Positions 34,542 to 43,027 of a stretch of DNA of 64,000 nt are shown piece by piece (within the stretch, counting starts at the first letter, position 1; each line of letters begins with the position of its first letter). A program made the translations under genes and the position numbers. The notes beneath the pieces were generated by a model that saw nothing but the letters and a program-made list of their open reading frames with translations, did no database searches and had not been told where the DNA came from. This DNA is from Gammaproteobacteria bacterium (GTDB lineage: Bacteria > Pseudomonadota > Gammaproteobacteria > Pseudomonadales > Azotimanducaceae): contig VXUA01000041.1 of the NCBI GenBank assembly GCA_009837185.1, forward strand, positions 1-64,000, in the 5' to 3' direction.

Positions 34542-35531
34542 GTGACCGACGACATTAAAAGAGCGCAAACAATGTTAGCGCATTACACGCAAGCGATACA
34601 AGCAACCGCAAATTTAGTGGTCGAGAACTTTCAACGAGCTGTAGACGTTCTTGTACAACTTGATGCCTTACTAGTTCTCACAGGATTGGGAAAAAGTGGT
34701 TTAATAGGTCAAAAAGCAGCCGCAACTTTTTCTAGTACGGGCACTCGAGCGGTCTTTGTACATCCTGTAGAAGCACTCCATGGGGACTCAGGTGTTATCG
34801 AACCAGATGCAGCGTTACTAGCGATCTCCAAAGGCGGTGGTAACGTAGAGACGATTGAGTTTGCAAGACAGTTTAAATCGGTTGCAAACGGTCCAGTAAT
34901 CACGCTTACTGAACCCAATTCCAATCTCGAGTCCTTTGGCGACATTGCACTCCACATTCCTAAGCTGACCGAGATAGACGAATGGGACTTAGCACCGACT
35001 ACGAGTACTCTGACGACGCTCAGTTTGTGTGATGTGCTGGCAATTTGTGTTCAACAACGACGGGGACTAACCGCAGAACACTTTGCCCAATTTCATCCTC
35101 ACGGAACTTTAGGAAAACGGCTGCTGTTGCATGTGCAAGACTTTATGGTTTCCGGCGATGCTTTGCCGGTGCAACCAATACAAGCTAGTTTTTCGGAGGT
35201 TCTTTACGAAATTTCCTCTAAAGGTCTCGGAGCAGTAATCCTTGTGAACGACGATTTTAATTTCTATGGAATGATTACCGATGGAGACATTCGACGACTA
35301 CTGGAGCGAAACGAAGAAGTAACCAAACTCAGTGCACAAGAGTGTTTTCAGCTCAGTAGACGAGGCTCAGATTTACCTCAAGTAACACATGGTACGACCA
35401 CGCCGGATACAAAAGCGATAGATTGTCTTCAACAAATGCAAGTCGACAGGATCACTTCGTTGGTAGTACTTCAAGAGGACAAACCGATTGGTATCATACG
35501 ATTACAAGACCTCATAGCCGCAGGACTGTAG
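34542..35531 (+). CDS. kdsD: Arabinose-5-phosphate isomerase (KpsF/GutQ family)
   Basis: This 329-residue protein has an SIS domain (LTGLGKSGLIGQKAAATFSSTG near residue 48; HPVEALHGDSGVI) followed by two CBS domains (from about residue 205; YGMITDGDIRRLLERN). This is the KdsD architecture. The enzyme interconverts ribulose-5-phosphate and arabinose-5-phosphate, the first committed step toward Kdo for lipopolysaccharide. The start is GTG at 34542. It is not linked to kdsC or lpt genes here, but sits upstream of envelope polysaccharide genes. Confidence 0.92.
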   Translation: MTDDIKRAQTMLAHYTQAIQATANLVVENFQRAVDVLVQLDALLVLTGLGKSGLIGQKAAATFSSTGTRAVFVHPVEALHGDSGVIEPDAALLAISKGGGNVETIEFARQFKSVANGPVITLTEPNSNLESFGDIALHIPKLTEIDEWDLAPTTSTLTTLSLCDVLAICVQQRRGLTAEHFAQFHPHGTLGKRLLLHVQDFMVSGDALPVQPIQASFSEVLYEISSKGLGAVILVNDDFNFYGMITDGDIRRLLERNEEVTKLSAQECFQLSRRGSDLPQVTHGTTTPDTKAIDCLQQMQVDRITSLVVLQEDKPIGIIRLQDLIAAGL

Positions 35532-35555
35532 TTGCCAGCAGGTTCCTGCCCGCCG

Positions 35556-35855
35556 TTAATTCAGTTGTCTAGGACGGTATTCAAACCCGTCAAATTCGTC
35601 AAAGTAGTAAACGATGTCGGGATGTTCAATCTTGTTCTTGTTTCGGCTAAGCATAAGGTGGCGCTGCGCAACATAGGTCGCGCTAGTACTACCGTGGACT
35701 AAGACTCCGTACCAAGGTTTGTGTTTTGGTGGTTTAGACTTAGCCATCTCGTCGTACCATTCATCAGTCAACGAAAATTCTGTGTCGCATTGGTAGACTA
35801 CGCCACGATAGCCAAAGCGAACATGTTCTACAATTTGACCTAAATGGAATATCAT
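35556..35855 (-). CDS. hspQ: Heat-shock protein HspQ
   Basis: This 99-residue protein has GQIVEHVRFGYRGVVYQCD, HKPWYGVLVHGSTSATYVA and HPDIVYYFDEFDG, the HspQ/YccV fold. HspQ binds hemimethylated DNA and, in enteric bacteria, regulates DnaA stability and acts as a Lon specificity enhancer (established for relatives). Length is typical. It is divergent from the acidic-tailed exported protein, starts only 33 bases apart. Confidence 0.9.
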   Translation of the reverse strand: MIFHLGQIVEHVRFGYRGVVYQCDTEFSLTDEWYDEMAKSKPPKHKPWYGVLVHGSTSATYVAQRHLMLSRNKNKIEHPDIVYYFDEFDGFEYRPRQLN

Positions 35856-35888
35856 TTGTACTTGTGGAAATCTATGTTTTGTAATGAA

Positions 35889-36506
35889 ATGAAAAAAACA
35901 CTACGAGCGACGATATTTTGTGTGAGTCTATTGATAGGATTTTCTATCACCACAACGTTATACGCGAAGACAGACAAAAGCATCACCGGAACTTGGTTAG
36001 TTAACGAGGAAGCAACGGAGACTCTACAAAATAAAGTACGAAAATCGAGTTCTATGGGTCGTGGTCTTGGAACTGCGGCAACTGTTGTTTTAGGGGTCCC
36101 ATCGCCAGGAAACAGTGGTCCCTCCGGACCAAATTCTACATTAAAGTTCCCGGTTGTCTTAGAGTGCGAAGAAATCTCGTTTGAAGTAGAGGAAGAATCT
36201 GTCAAAGCGTCCTGTGCAAGTGGAGTAACTCGAGAGTTCTTACTCGGCAAGATACATGGTCGAATAACCCGTTTCCGACGCAACATCCTAACCGAGTCGT
36301 ACAGTTCAACAAGCCGCTCTGTGAAGCATGACATTAGGGTTGACAAAGACGGTAATCTCATCGCCAAAGTGAAAATAAGACCAAAACAAGGGATTTCACA
36401 GACGTACGTCCGAGTGTATAGCCGTCCTCCAGAAACAGAATCCGAAACTGAAGAAGCAGAATCAGAAGTAGAAGAAGAAACAACCGAAGACCAAGAAGAA
36501 TCATAG
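35889..36506 (+). CDS. Exported protein with acidic C-terminal tail, unknown function
   Basis: About 205 residues from ATG 35889. It has a signal peptide (MKKTLRATIFC to YA-K near residue 26), then TGTWLVNEEATETL, a glycine/proline-rich middle (VPSPGNSGPSGPN), strands with two cysteines (CEEISFEVE; SCASGV), and a final 25 residues almost all Glu, Ser and Thr. The acidic tail could bind cations or face the cell surface. An alternative upstream start at 35844 lacks signal-peptide character. No family is recognised. Confidence 0.65.
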   Translation: MKKTLRATIFCVSLLIGFSITTTLYAKTDKSITGTWLVNEEATETLQNKVRKSSSMGRGLGTAATVVLGVPSPGNSGPSGPNSTLKFPVVLECEEISFEVEEESVKASCASGVTREFLLGKIHGRITRFRRNILTESYSSTSRSVKHDIRVDKDGNLIAKVKIRPKQGISQTYVRVYSRPPETESETEEAESEVEEETTEDQEES

Positions 36507-36529
36507 CATTTACGCAATGCAACTTCTTG

Positions 36530-37348
36530 CTAATCTCGAAAACGACACTTTCCTGTCCGCATACGAAGCCGAAAGCTAGCGAGACCATCCCGCCCGCTCA
36601 CTTTCACTCGCTTTAGCCTCAAACGTTCAGCATCCAAGTCTAGACTGATGCCCTGCTCCGTGGTCACCGCGAACTGAAAACCTACCTTGTTTACCAAATC
36701 CACGTGCCGGTCTTCAAACAGTCCAAATGGATAGGCAAAAGATGTCGCAGGGGTACCAAATATCTCTTGTAAATCACTTCGACATCGGTGTATCTCGGTC
36801 AAACACTGTCCATCGTCTAAGCGCAGAAGATTCGCATGCGTCACCGTATGGCCACCTAGTTCCCAACGCCGCGAACCTACCATATGGGCAACGTCTTCGT
36901 CGAGTAATTTTGGTTCCGCCAACAATTCTCCGTCATCATGATGTTCTTTTTTACTTGAAGACCAGTCTCGGTCGTGTCGATCGGTGACTAAGTACAAAGT
37001 TGCCTTCGCGTCGTACTTCTTCATGATCGGGTCAGCGATTAAATAGTTGTCTCGATATCCATCATCAAACGTTAAAGCAACTTGCTTCTGCGTAGATTCG
37101 TTCTCCAATTCTGAGACAAAGACAAACCGCCAACCGTCTTCTTTCAGCCAATTTAGTTGGCGGTCAAATTCGATAGGATCGACACGAAGTTTGTTATATT
37201 TAGCTTTTCGTTTGTGATGACTGATCATGTGGTACATCAGCACGCGTGGGTGGTTAAAAGAGATCGTTGGCCGCCACCATGCGAATTGAAAATTGACGTA
37301 GAGTAAGACGACGATGCCGATGGCACAACAAAACACTATGATCAACAT
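36530..37348 (-). CDS. Membrane-anchored polysaccharide deacetylase (NodB/CE4)
   Basis: This 272-residue protein has a single N-terminal membrane segment (residues 1-22). A NodB-homology domain follows: ALTFDDGYRDNY (catalytic DD motif, near residue 94), HTVTH (metal-binding H-x3-H) and TSFAYPFG. Family members remove N- or O-acetyl groups from chitin-like, peptidoglycan or exopolysaccharide sugars. It overlaps the start-distal end of the glycosyltransferase gene by seven bases and is translated with it. Together they likely act on a surface glycan. Confidence 0.88.
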   Translation of the reverse strand: MLIIVFCCAIGIVVLLYVNFQFAWWRPTISFNHPRVLMYHMISHHKRKAKYNKLRVDPIEFDRQLNWLKEDGWRFVFVSELENESTQKQVALTFDDGYRDNYLIADPIMKKYDAKATLYLVTDRHDRDWSSSKKEHHDDGELLAEPKLLDEDVAHMVGSRRWELGGHTVTHANLLRLDDGQCLTEIHRCRSDLQEIFGTPATSFAYPFGLFEDRHVDLVNKVGFQFAVTTEQGISLDLDAERLRLKRVKVSGRDGLASFRLRMRTGKCRFRD

Positions 37349-38472
37349 AACAATTCCTCGTACATCGCGACGGTTTTGTCCCGCATAGACTGCAATGTCA
37401 ATTCATGTGGTTCTATGGGATGTTTCCGAGATGAGAGCTCTTTGATTCGATCAGCCACGACTTGAGTATTACCGACAGGTACTGCGCCAGCTGGAAACAG
37501 CGTTCTTAAGAGTTCACCCACACCTCCATGGTCGTATCCTACTACAGCCACACCTAGTGACAAGGCTTCGAGGACGGTACGACCAAATGCTTCCGGAGTA
37601 GTCGAGAGCGAGACAACGAAATCGCTCACCGACATGAACTCTCGAACATCAGATCGATGACCTAGAAAACGTACAGCAGATCGCAAAGTTTCAGATTTTT
37701 GGACTTTCTCCTGAAGTTCTTGATGTAACTTATTGTGTTCTTTGGATATACCTCCGATGATGAGTCCAATTGCAGGAACATTCTTCTCATGCAACAGTTC
37801 AATGACCTTTAGAAAGTCATGATGTCCCTTCAGCCGAGATATTCTTCCCACTATTGACACTACTGGAGAACCATGGTTTTGATGTTCCTGGCGCAACTGA
37901 CTCCATTCTTGAATCCAAGCAGAACTGGGTTCAACTCTTGGATTAAATTCAGATGTGTCTACGCCTCGATGGATCAATCGGACGGACTTGTGATCGACGT
38001 GTTTGTAGTTGTCAAGTAGATAGCGTTGCGCGGTAGTAGATACCACTTCAATACGTTCACCTTTGGCGATGATCGAGCTATATCTTGAAAGTGAATGAAG
38101 ACCCTGCACAGAAGTGACAAAACGAGGTCGAATATCTTTGGGAAGTAACTTTATCGCGAAATAACACAACCAACCGGGTAATCGCGACCGACTGTGCACG
38201 ATGTCCGGACGGTAGGTGTTGAAATATTTCCTCAACTCCCACAGTCCTCGAAGAGCTCGCAAAGACTTTGATCCCACCGATTTCTTAACATGAACGACAC
38301 CAAGTGTGGTCAGTTCTTTCACCAGCGGGCCGCCTTCAGAAATCACGATCGCCTCATGTCCCAACTGCTTGAGATAACCAGCAATCTCTATCGTGCCTCG
38401 TTCCACTCCACCACCGTGTAACCGAGGTAATACTTGTACAACTTTCACAAACGGTTTAGGCTTGGAACGCAA
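37342..38472 (-). CDS. Glycosyltransferase family 4
   Basis: This 376-residue GT-B protein begins VVQVLPRLHGGGVERGTIEIA, the glycine-rich acceptor-side loop. It carries VSIVGRISRLKGHHDF for nucleotide-sugar binding and a C-terminal EAFGRTVLEALSLGVAVVGYDHGGVGELL, the EX7E motif of retaining GT4 enzymes. It would transfer a sugar in lipopolysaccharide or capsule assembly. The start is TTG at 38472; a GTG eight codons in is possible. It is followed by the overlapping deacetylase gene. Confidence 0.88.
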   Translation of the reverse strand: MRSKPKPFVKVVQVLPRLHGGGVERGTIEIAGYLKQLGHEAIVISEGGPLVKELTTLGVVHVKKSVGSKSLRALRGLWELRKYFNTYRPDIVHSRSRLPGWLCYFAIKLLPKDIRPRFVTSVQGLHSLSRYSSIIAKGERIEVVSTTAQRYLLDNYKHVDHKSVRLIHRGVDTSEFNPRVEPSSAWIQEWSQLRQEHQNHGSPVVSIVGRISRLKGHHDFLKVIELLHEKNVPAIGLIIGGISKEHNKLHQELQEKVQKSETLRSAVRFLGHRSDVREFMSVSDFVVSLSTTPEAFGRTVLEALSLGVAVVGYDHGGVGELLRTLFPAGAVPVGNTQVVADRIKELSSRKHPIEPHELTLQSMRDKTVAMYEELLC

Positions 38473-38478
38473 TTAATC

Positions 38479-39102
38479 TTATTGACCGTATCTCGATGCA
38501 GTACACAAAAATTCGAGCTCTTCCGGCGTGGAACGACGATCTAGTACTTCGTTTCGATGAGGAAATCGACCAAAACGACGGACAATCTCATAGTGTTCTT
38601 CGAAGTAGCGCATGCTTTCGTCAACGTACTCGTGCCAATATTCGTCGCAATGACTTCGCAGATTTCGGACTATTTGCACTCCAAACTCTTGATCTTTGAG
38701 CTTCTCGCTATGTTGAAACGGATGGTAAAAGAACAACCTACCCGGTACGGACATCTCTTGATCCAAACCTCGGCTAATCCCAGAGTAAGTGATAGCGATT
38801 GCCTGTTCATCATGAGCGAATGCTTCGGTTTTTTTCCGATAGATTTGGCGCGTAAACTGGTCTAGAACTAAAACTAAAGCAAGTACACCCGAACTCGTTT
38901 CTGACCAATCCTGACGTTGTCCAGCGACGATTTCTTGAAGCAATGCTCCAAATTTTGTCTTGATTTCTTCGTCTCTCTCGGTAAAGAAACTATACCAAAT
39001 CTTACTTTGAGCATGAAGCTGTTCTAGGTCATGTTCTACGCCGTCAAACCAGTAATCCAGCACCTGCTCGGGAGTATAGTCTTGTGGCGACGCTGACTTC
39101 AT
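38479..39102 (-). CDS. DUF924 family protein
   Basis: This 207-residue protein carries the DUF924 marks: VLDYWFDGVE at the start, LVLVLDQFTRQIYR, FFYHPFQHSE near the middle and FGRFPHRNEVLDR near the end. The family has a helical TPR-like fold, and its function is not established. The ATG has no strong ribosome-binding site. It ends six bases before the glycosyltransferase start on the same strand, so the three genes DUF924-GT4-deacetylase probably form one transcript. Confidence 0.87.
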   Translation of the reverse strand: MKSASPQDYTPEQVLDYWFDGVEHDLEQLHAQSKIWYSFFTERDEEIKTKFGALLQEIVAGQRQDWSETSSGVLALVLVLDQFTRQIYRKKTEAFAHDEQAIAITYSGISRGLDQEMSVPGRLFFYHPFQHSEKLKDQEFGVQIVRNLRSHCDEYWHEYVDESMRYFEEHYEIVRRFGRFPHRNEVLDRRSTPEELEFLCTASRYGQ

Positions 39103-39205
39103 ATTTTTGACAAAGAGTGATTTAAATCAGAGAACAATTCTAGGATCCTACAGTCTAACGCTGTTTCTTGAATCACCATAATACAAATCCTTGTAAAGAT
39201 TCCAA

Positions 39206-40588
39206 TTGACTTCCCCTCTAACCCTTTCACAACGACTGACCAAAGTTGGTATTTCCGTCGCTCGCACGTTTGAGTCTTTAGCGTACCGAGACTTTCGGTT
39301 GCTTTGGTTTGCTAGCCTCGCGACTTCGCTCGCAATCCAAATTCAAATCTATGCGCGTGGATGGTTAATTTTCGACCTGACCGATTCAGCGGTTGCTCTC
39401 ACCTGGGTGATGCTCTCATTTTGGATTCCCTCATCGGTATTTTCATTTTTGGGAGGCGCACTTGGAGACCGAATCCGCAAGAAAACCATCATGGTTGGCG
39501 CACAAGTAGCGAGCATGTTGTCAGCGCTGACATTTGGCACTCTAATTCTGATCGGAGATGAAAATGTACCCTTTTGGTATTTCATCGTTTTCGGCTTCTT
39601 CAACGGTACGATCTTGGCATTGAGCATGCCGACACGAACCGCGGTGATGCCTGACCTTGTCGCTCCAAGACACTTGACGAATGCGTTATCGCTCTCCGCG
39701 TCCACTTTTAACCTCTCTCGAGTGGTTGGCATTGCTCTAGGCGGACTCCTGTTGTCAATGATTTTCTTACCGCTGTTTTCCCCTACCACTAGTGTTGGTT
39801 TGTTGTTCTTGTGTATCGCGATTTTGTATGGTTGTTCGATTATTGGTACCTTGCTTATTCACTACCAAGGAAACCCCACACGAATACACAAAAAGTCTTT
39901 AGCTCGTGATTTCTGGGAAGGTGTCGTCTATTTACGAAACTCTCGCGTCGTTGTAGGGTTGCTCCTCATGGGATTAATCCCAACGATGTTCGGTTTTAGC
40001 GCGCAGTTCCTGTTGCCAGCTTTTAATGGACGACTATTTGAAGGTAAAAGCGAAACGTTGAGTGGTTTGTTGGTGGCATTAGGTGTAGGCGCAGTGTTAG
40101 GATCTCTGACGATTGCACGATTCGGAGAAGTCGATCAAAAAGGTAGGTTAATGTACTTCTTGGCGTTTTTGTGGGCGTTCTTCTTGGCAATCTTAGCATT
40201 GAGCACAACATATTGGGTAGCTCTTATTGTGCTTGCGTTGGTAGGTGCGAGTAGTGCTGGGTTATCCTCACTCAATATGAGCGTTCTGCAACTCATCGTT
40301 TCAGCGAAAATGAGGAGCAGAATCATGGCGATCACGTGGGCATGCTTCGGTTTGATGCCCATCGGCATGATCCCTTTAGGATTTTTAGCCCAAAAAATAG
40401 GACTTCAAACTGCGTTTCTGTCTTGTGCGGGGTTGATGTTCGTGGGCGTAATATGTACCCACCTTGTCGTGCCTGAAGTCGCGAAAATTAAACGCGGGCA
40501 CAAGGATCATTTGACCACCGTTCAGCCTTCTCAGCGTCAAGAAAACGAAGACTGGACCGAACCTGTTGCTACTCCGTCTACCAAGTAA
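39206..40588 (+). CDS. MFS transporter
   Basis: This 460-residue protein has twelve predicted membrane segments and the MFS loop motif GGALGDRIRKKTIM after the second segment. The N-terminal SLAYRDFRLLWFASLATSLA is usual for the EntS/MFS_3 exporter subgroup. The C-terminal 40 residues are cytoplasmic and charged. The start is TTG at 39206. It is a proton-driven exporter of unknown substrate. It lies between polysaccharide genes, but export of sugars is not implied by its family. Confidence 0.86.
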   Translation: MTSPLTLSQRLTKVGISVARTFESLAYRDFRLLWFASLATSLAIQIQIYARGWLIFDLTDSAVALTWVMLSFWIPSSVFSFLGGALGDRIRKKTIMVGAQVASMLSALTFGTLILIGDENVPFWYFIVFGFFNGTILALSMPTRTAVMPDLVAPRHLTNALSLSASTFNLSRVVGIALGGLLLSMIFLPLFSPTTSVGLLFLCIAILYGCSIIGTLLIHYQGNPTRIHKKSLARDFWEGVVYLRNSRVVVGLLLMGLIPTMFGFSAQFLLPAFNGRLFEGKSETLSGLLVALGVGAVLGSLTIARFGEVDQKGRLMYFLAFLWAFFLAILALSTTYWVALIVLALVGASSAGLSSLNMSVLQLIVSAKMRSRIMAITWACFGLMPIGMIPLGFLAQKIGLQTAFLSCAGLMFVGVICTHLVVPEVAKIKRGHKDHLTTVQPSQRQENEDWTEPVATPSTK

Positions 40589-40603
40589 GTTTCGCTCGAC
40601 TCG

Positions 40604-41887
40604 ATGACCCTACCCGAACTTTCGTCAAACTTAAAAGTTTGTGTGATCGGCCTTGGTTACGTCGGTCTTCCCATGGCTATTACGTGTAGTAAGATCTACC
40701 CAACCATTGGGTTCGATACATTGGCACAACGAATTGCTACATTAAAAACGGGAGTCGACAACACTGGAGAAATCGAGCCCGGCGAAATAACTAATGATCA
40801 GTTGGCGTACACCAACACAATTGAGGACTGCAACGATTGTGACATCTACATCGTCACGGTCCCAACTCCAATCGATGCAAACAATGAGCCAGATCTCTCC
40901 ATGCTGATCACCGCCAGTGAATCTGTGGGTAAGGTATTGAAAAGGGGTAATGTCGTCGTGTACGAATCCACGGTGTTCCCTGGCGCGACCGAGGATTTGT
41001 GCGTTCCGATCATTGAGCGATATTCAGGATTGACTATAAACGTCGACTATTGGGTCGGTTACAGTCCAGAAAGAGTTAACCCTGGGGATAAAGAACATCG
41101 TCTGAAAAGTGTCACCAAGGTAACATCGGGGTCAAACGAAAAAGCCGGTGATTTCATTGATTCGTTCTACAAATCGTTTGTTCAAGCTGGGACTCACCGA
41201 GCCCCGTCGATACGAGTTGCTGAAGCAGCAAAGGTGATCGAAAATATTCAACGCGACCTGAATATTGCATTTGTCAATGAATTAGCCCAGCTCTTTGACG
41301 CTCTCGATATAGACACAGGCGAAGTGCTCGCTGCTGCAGGTACTAAATGGAATTTCATGCGTTTCCAACCTGGGCTAGTGGGAGGCCATTGCATCGGAGT
41401 CGATCCCTACTATTTAACCCACAAGGCTAGAGAGATTGGGTTTCGACCCGATGTAATTCTTGCAGGTCGAAAGATCAACAACTCGATGCCAGCATGGATT
41501 TCACAAAAGATAGTCCATTTGCTCTCAGAGCGTAAAAAAGAACCAAAAGCTTGTACGGCACTAGTGTGCGGGATAACTTTTAAAGAAAACTGTCCCGACA
41601 CGCGGAATAGTAAGGCCGTAGAACTTGTCTCGCTACTACGAGCAGAATTAGCGACAGTCGACGTTTATGATCCCATTGCATACGAATACATGATCGATAT
41701 TGAGGACGATATTCGGTTGACCCCACATCCAAAACGAGGTTCTTACGATGCGGTGATTCTCGCCGTCGCGCATGATGTATTCAAGGTATCAAATGTAGAC
41801 TCGCTACTTGGATACGGTACGAGCGACTGCGTGGTTTACGACATAAAGCATGTACTTCCACCCGATAAAGTCACTTCTCGGTTATAA
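40604..41887 (+). CDS. UDP-N-acetylhexosamine dehydrogenase, TviB/WbpO type
   Basis: This 427-residue nucleotide-sugar dehydrogenase has VIGLGYVGLPMA (NAD-binding), YESTVFPGATEDLCVP, GYSPERVNPGDKEH, the catalytic cysteine in GGHCIGVDPYYL (about residue 265) and GITFKENCPDTRNSK. The TviB/WbpO/WbpA group oxidises UDP-N-acetylglucosamine or -galactosamine to the uronic acid for O-antigen or capsule. It starts 15 bases after the MFS gene. Together with the deacetylase and GT4 it indicates production of a uronic-acid-containing surface glycan. Confidence 0.9.
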   Translation: MTLPELSSNLKVCVIGLGYVGLPMAITCSKIYPTIGFDTLAQRIATLKTGVDNTGEIEPGEITNDQLAYTNTIEDCNDCDIYIVTVPTPIDANNEPDLSMLITASESVGKVLKRGNVVVYESTVFPGATEDLCVPIIERYSGLTINVDYWVGYSPERVNPGDKEHRLKSVTKVTSGSNEKAGDFIDSFYKSFVQAGTHRAPSIRVAEAAKVIENIQRDLNIAFVNELAQLFDALDIDTGEVLAAAGTKWNFMRFQPGLVGGHCIGVDPYYLTHKAREIGFRPDVILAGRKINNSMPAWISQKIVHLLSERKKEPKACTALVCGITFKENCPDTRNSKAVELVSLLRAELATVDVYDPIAYEYMIDIEDDIRLTPHPKRGSYDAVILAVAHDVFKVSNVDSLLGYGTSDCVVYDIKHVLPPDKVTSRL

Positions 41888-42052
41888 AACTATAACTGAA
41901 GTCCAAGGACAATTCCCTTTCGCCCACAAAACATCCTAAACTCAGTCGTTCAAAATTGCTGAAATGCCGCTGGAATTGACAAGGTGCGAATCAAGGTTAT
42001 ATAGCAACCTCCATGTGGCTTTGATAACTAGGGTATTGTTCTCAAGTTGAAA

Positions 42053-42073
42053 TTGGAGCTTCCTACGCTCCAA
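42053..42073 (-). terminator. Putative terminator of higBA
   Basis: TTGGAGC and GCTCCAA form a 7-bp stem around a 7-base loop. In the minus direction it is followed by ATTTCAACTT and lies 40 bases past the higA stop codon. The U tract is poor, so this is tentative. Confidence 0.35.
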
Positions 42074-42112
42074 GGACAGCGAACATTTGAATGAAAGCAT
42101 TGGACTCTTTAT

Positions 42113-42394
42113 CTAACGCGAAGCTACTCTCTGTTCTTGTTCAAATCGATTCTCGGCTTGCCTTAATTCCCAAGTTTGTTGTAGATTCAACCAAAATTCG
42201 GGCGACGAATTAAAGAATCTCGATAAAAGGATAGCTGTTTCAGGAGTAACTGACCTTTGTTCATTGACAATAGAGGTTATTCGATTAGGCGGTACTTCTA
42301 GTGCTCGCGCTAATGCAGTCGCAGAAAGACCTCGTTCTTGCAATTCCTCTTTTAAAATTTCACCAGGGTGAACTGGGTTCATTTTGTTTTGCAT
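42113..42394 (-). CDS. higA: HigA-type antitoxin
   Basis: This 93-residue helix-turn-helix protein begins MNPVHPGEILKEEL, the diagnostic start of HigA/VapI antitoxins. The helix-turn-helix is in GLSATALARALEVPPNRITSIVN, and the C-terminal LLSRFFNSSPEFWLNLQ is typical. HigA binds and neutralises HigB and represses its own operon. It lies 13 bases downstream of higB on the same strand, the toxin-first order usual for higBA. Confidence 0.92.
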   Translation of the reverse strand: MQNKMNPVHPGEILKEELQERGLSATALARALEVPPNRITSIVNEQRSVTPETAILLSRFFNSSPEFWLNLQQTWELRQAENRFEQEQRVASR

Positions 42395-42407
42395 GGCTTT
42401 ACATACC

Positions 42408-42689
42408 TCATTTATGATAATCGGTCATCTCAACGTTGGTGGGTCCGTCAAGAGTCCACCGGAAGCAGAGTCTCCACTGAGCATTAACCCGAATGCTGCG
42501 TTGTCTTTTTCGATCCACCAATAACTCTTCGAGGTGGTTGCTGTTCAATATTGCAAGATCTTGCAAAGAAGTAGCAGAATTTAAAATCGTCAATCGACGT
42601 GTGAGTTGTTTCGACACAGCTTGATAACGAACTACTCTTTCTCCCTCATAAAACTTTTGCAGATTCTTGTCCTTAAAACTAACAATCAC
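42408..42689 (-). CDS. higB: HigB-type mRNA-interferase toxin
   Basis: 93 residues from GTG 42689, matching the usual HigB length; the frame is open upstream to 42785, but those residues do not belong to the family. Key segments are IVSFKDKNLQKFYEG, LNSATSLQDLA and SIRVNAQWRLCFRW with the conserved RxNxQWR-type core of the RelE/HigB fold. HigB cleaves mRNA at the ribosome. It is the first gene of the pair; HigA follows. Confidence 0.9.
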   Translation of the reverse strand: MIVSFKDKNLQKFYEGERVVRYQAVSKQLTRRLTILNSATSLQDLAILNSNHLEELLVDRKRQRSIRVNAQWRLCFRWTLDGPTNVEMTDYHK

Positions 42690-42697
42690 ATGCACTA

Positions 42698-42723
42698 TTT
42701 TACGTATTACGTAATGCGTAATA
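42698..42723. promoter_or_regulatory. Candidate HigA operator upstream of higBA
   Basis: Three near-identical 7-base units (TACGTAT, TACGTAA, TGCGTAA) lie head to tail just upstream of the higB start. The central ATTACGTAAT (42706-42715) is a perfect 10-base palindrome. This fits autoregulation by the HigA helix-turn-helix protein, as known for the family. Confidence 0.45.
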
Positions 42724-42903
42724 TTGTATTGAAGGCTAGTAATAAGACTAAGAGGATTCAGATTGAACGCATGATCTTTTGGCAATTAAGAGCGGCTTGG
42801 GACGATATAACGTGCCAGCCGAATACGATATAGATAGCTTCGAGTGACTTCATGACTCTATTTAAAATTTAGTCGCTGACATTCATTTTTAAAGTCACTT
42901 ATT

Positions 42904-42992
42904 GGAGGGGTGGCTGAGTGGACGAAAGCACTGGTTTTGAAAACCAGCGAGGTTAACTACCTCCCGGGGTTCGAATCCCCGCCCCTCCGCCA
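42904..42992 (+). tRNA. tRNA-Ser (anticodon UGA)
   Basis: An 89-base class II tRNA. The acceptor stem is GGAGGGG/CCCCTCC, followed by a G discriminator and an encoded CCA. The anticodon stem-loop CTGGT-TTTGAAA-ACCAG reads anticodon TGA, decoding UCA. The T arm is CGGGG-TTCGAAT-CCCCG and a variable arm is present, as expected for serine. It lies between the higBA pair and tusDCBE. Confidence 0.97.
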
Positions 42993-43027
42993 CGTTCTAC
43001 TCGTACACTATTCACACGACCAGAAAT

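Noticed and set aside
35852..36517. 221-codon minus-strand open frame opposite the acidic-tailed exported protein
   Set aside because: It is serine/arginine-rich mirror sequence of the plus-strand gene, which has a signal peptide and coherent body; the mirror has neither.
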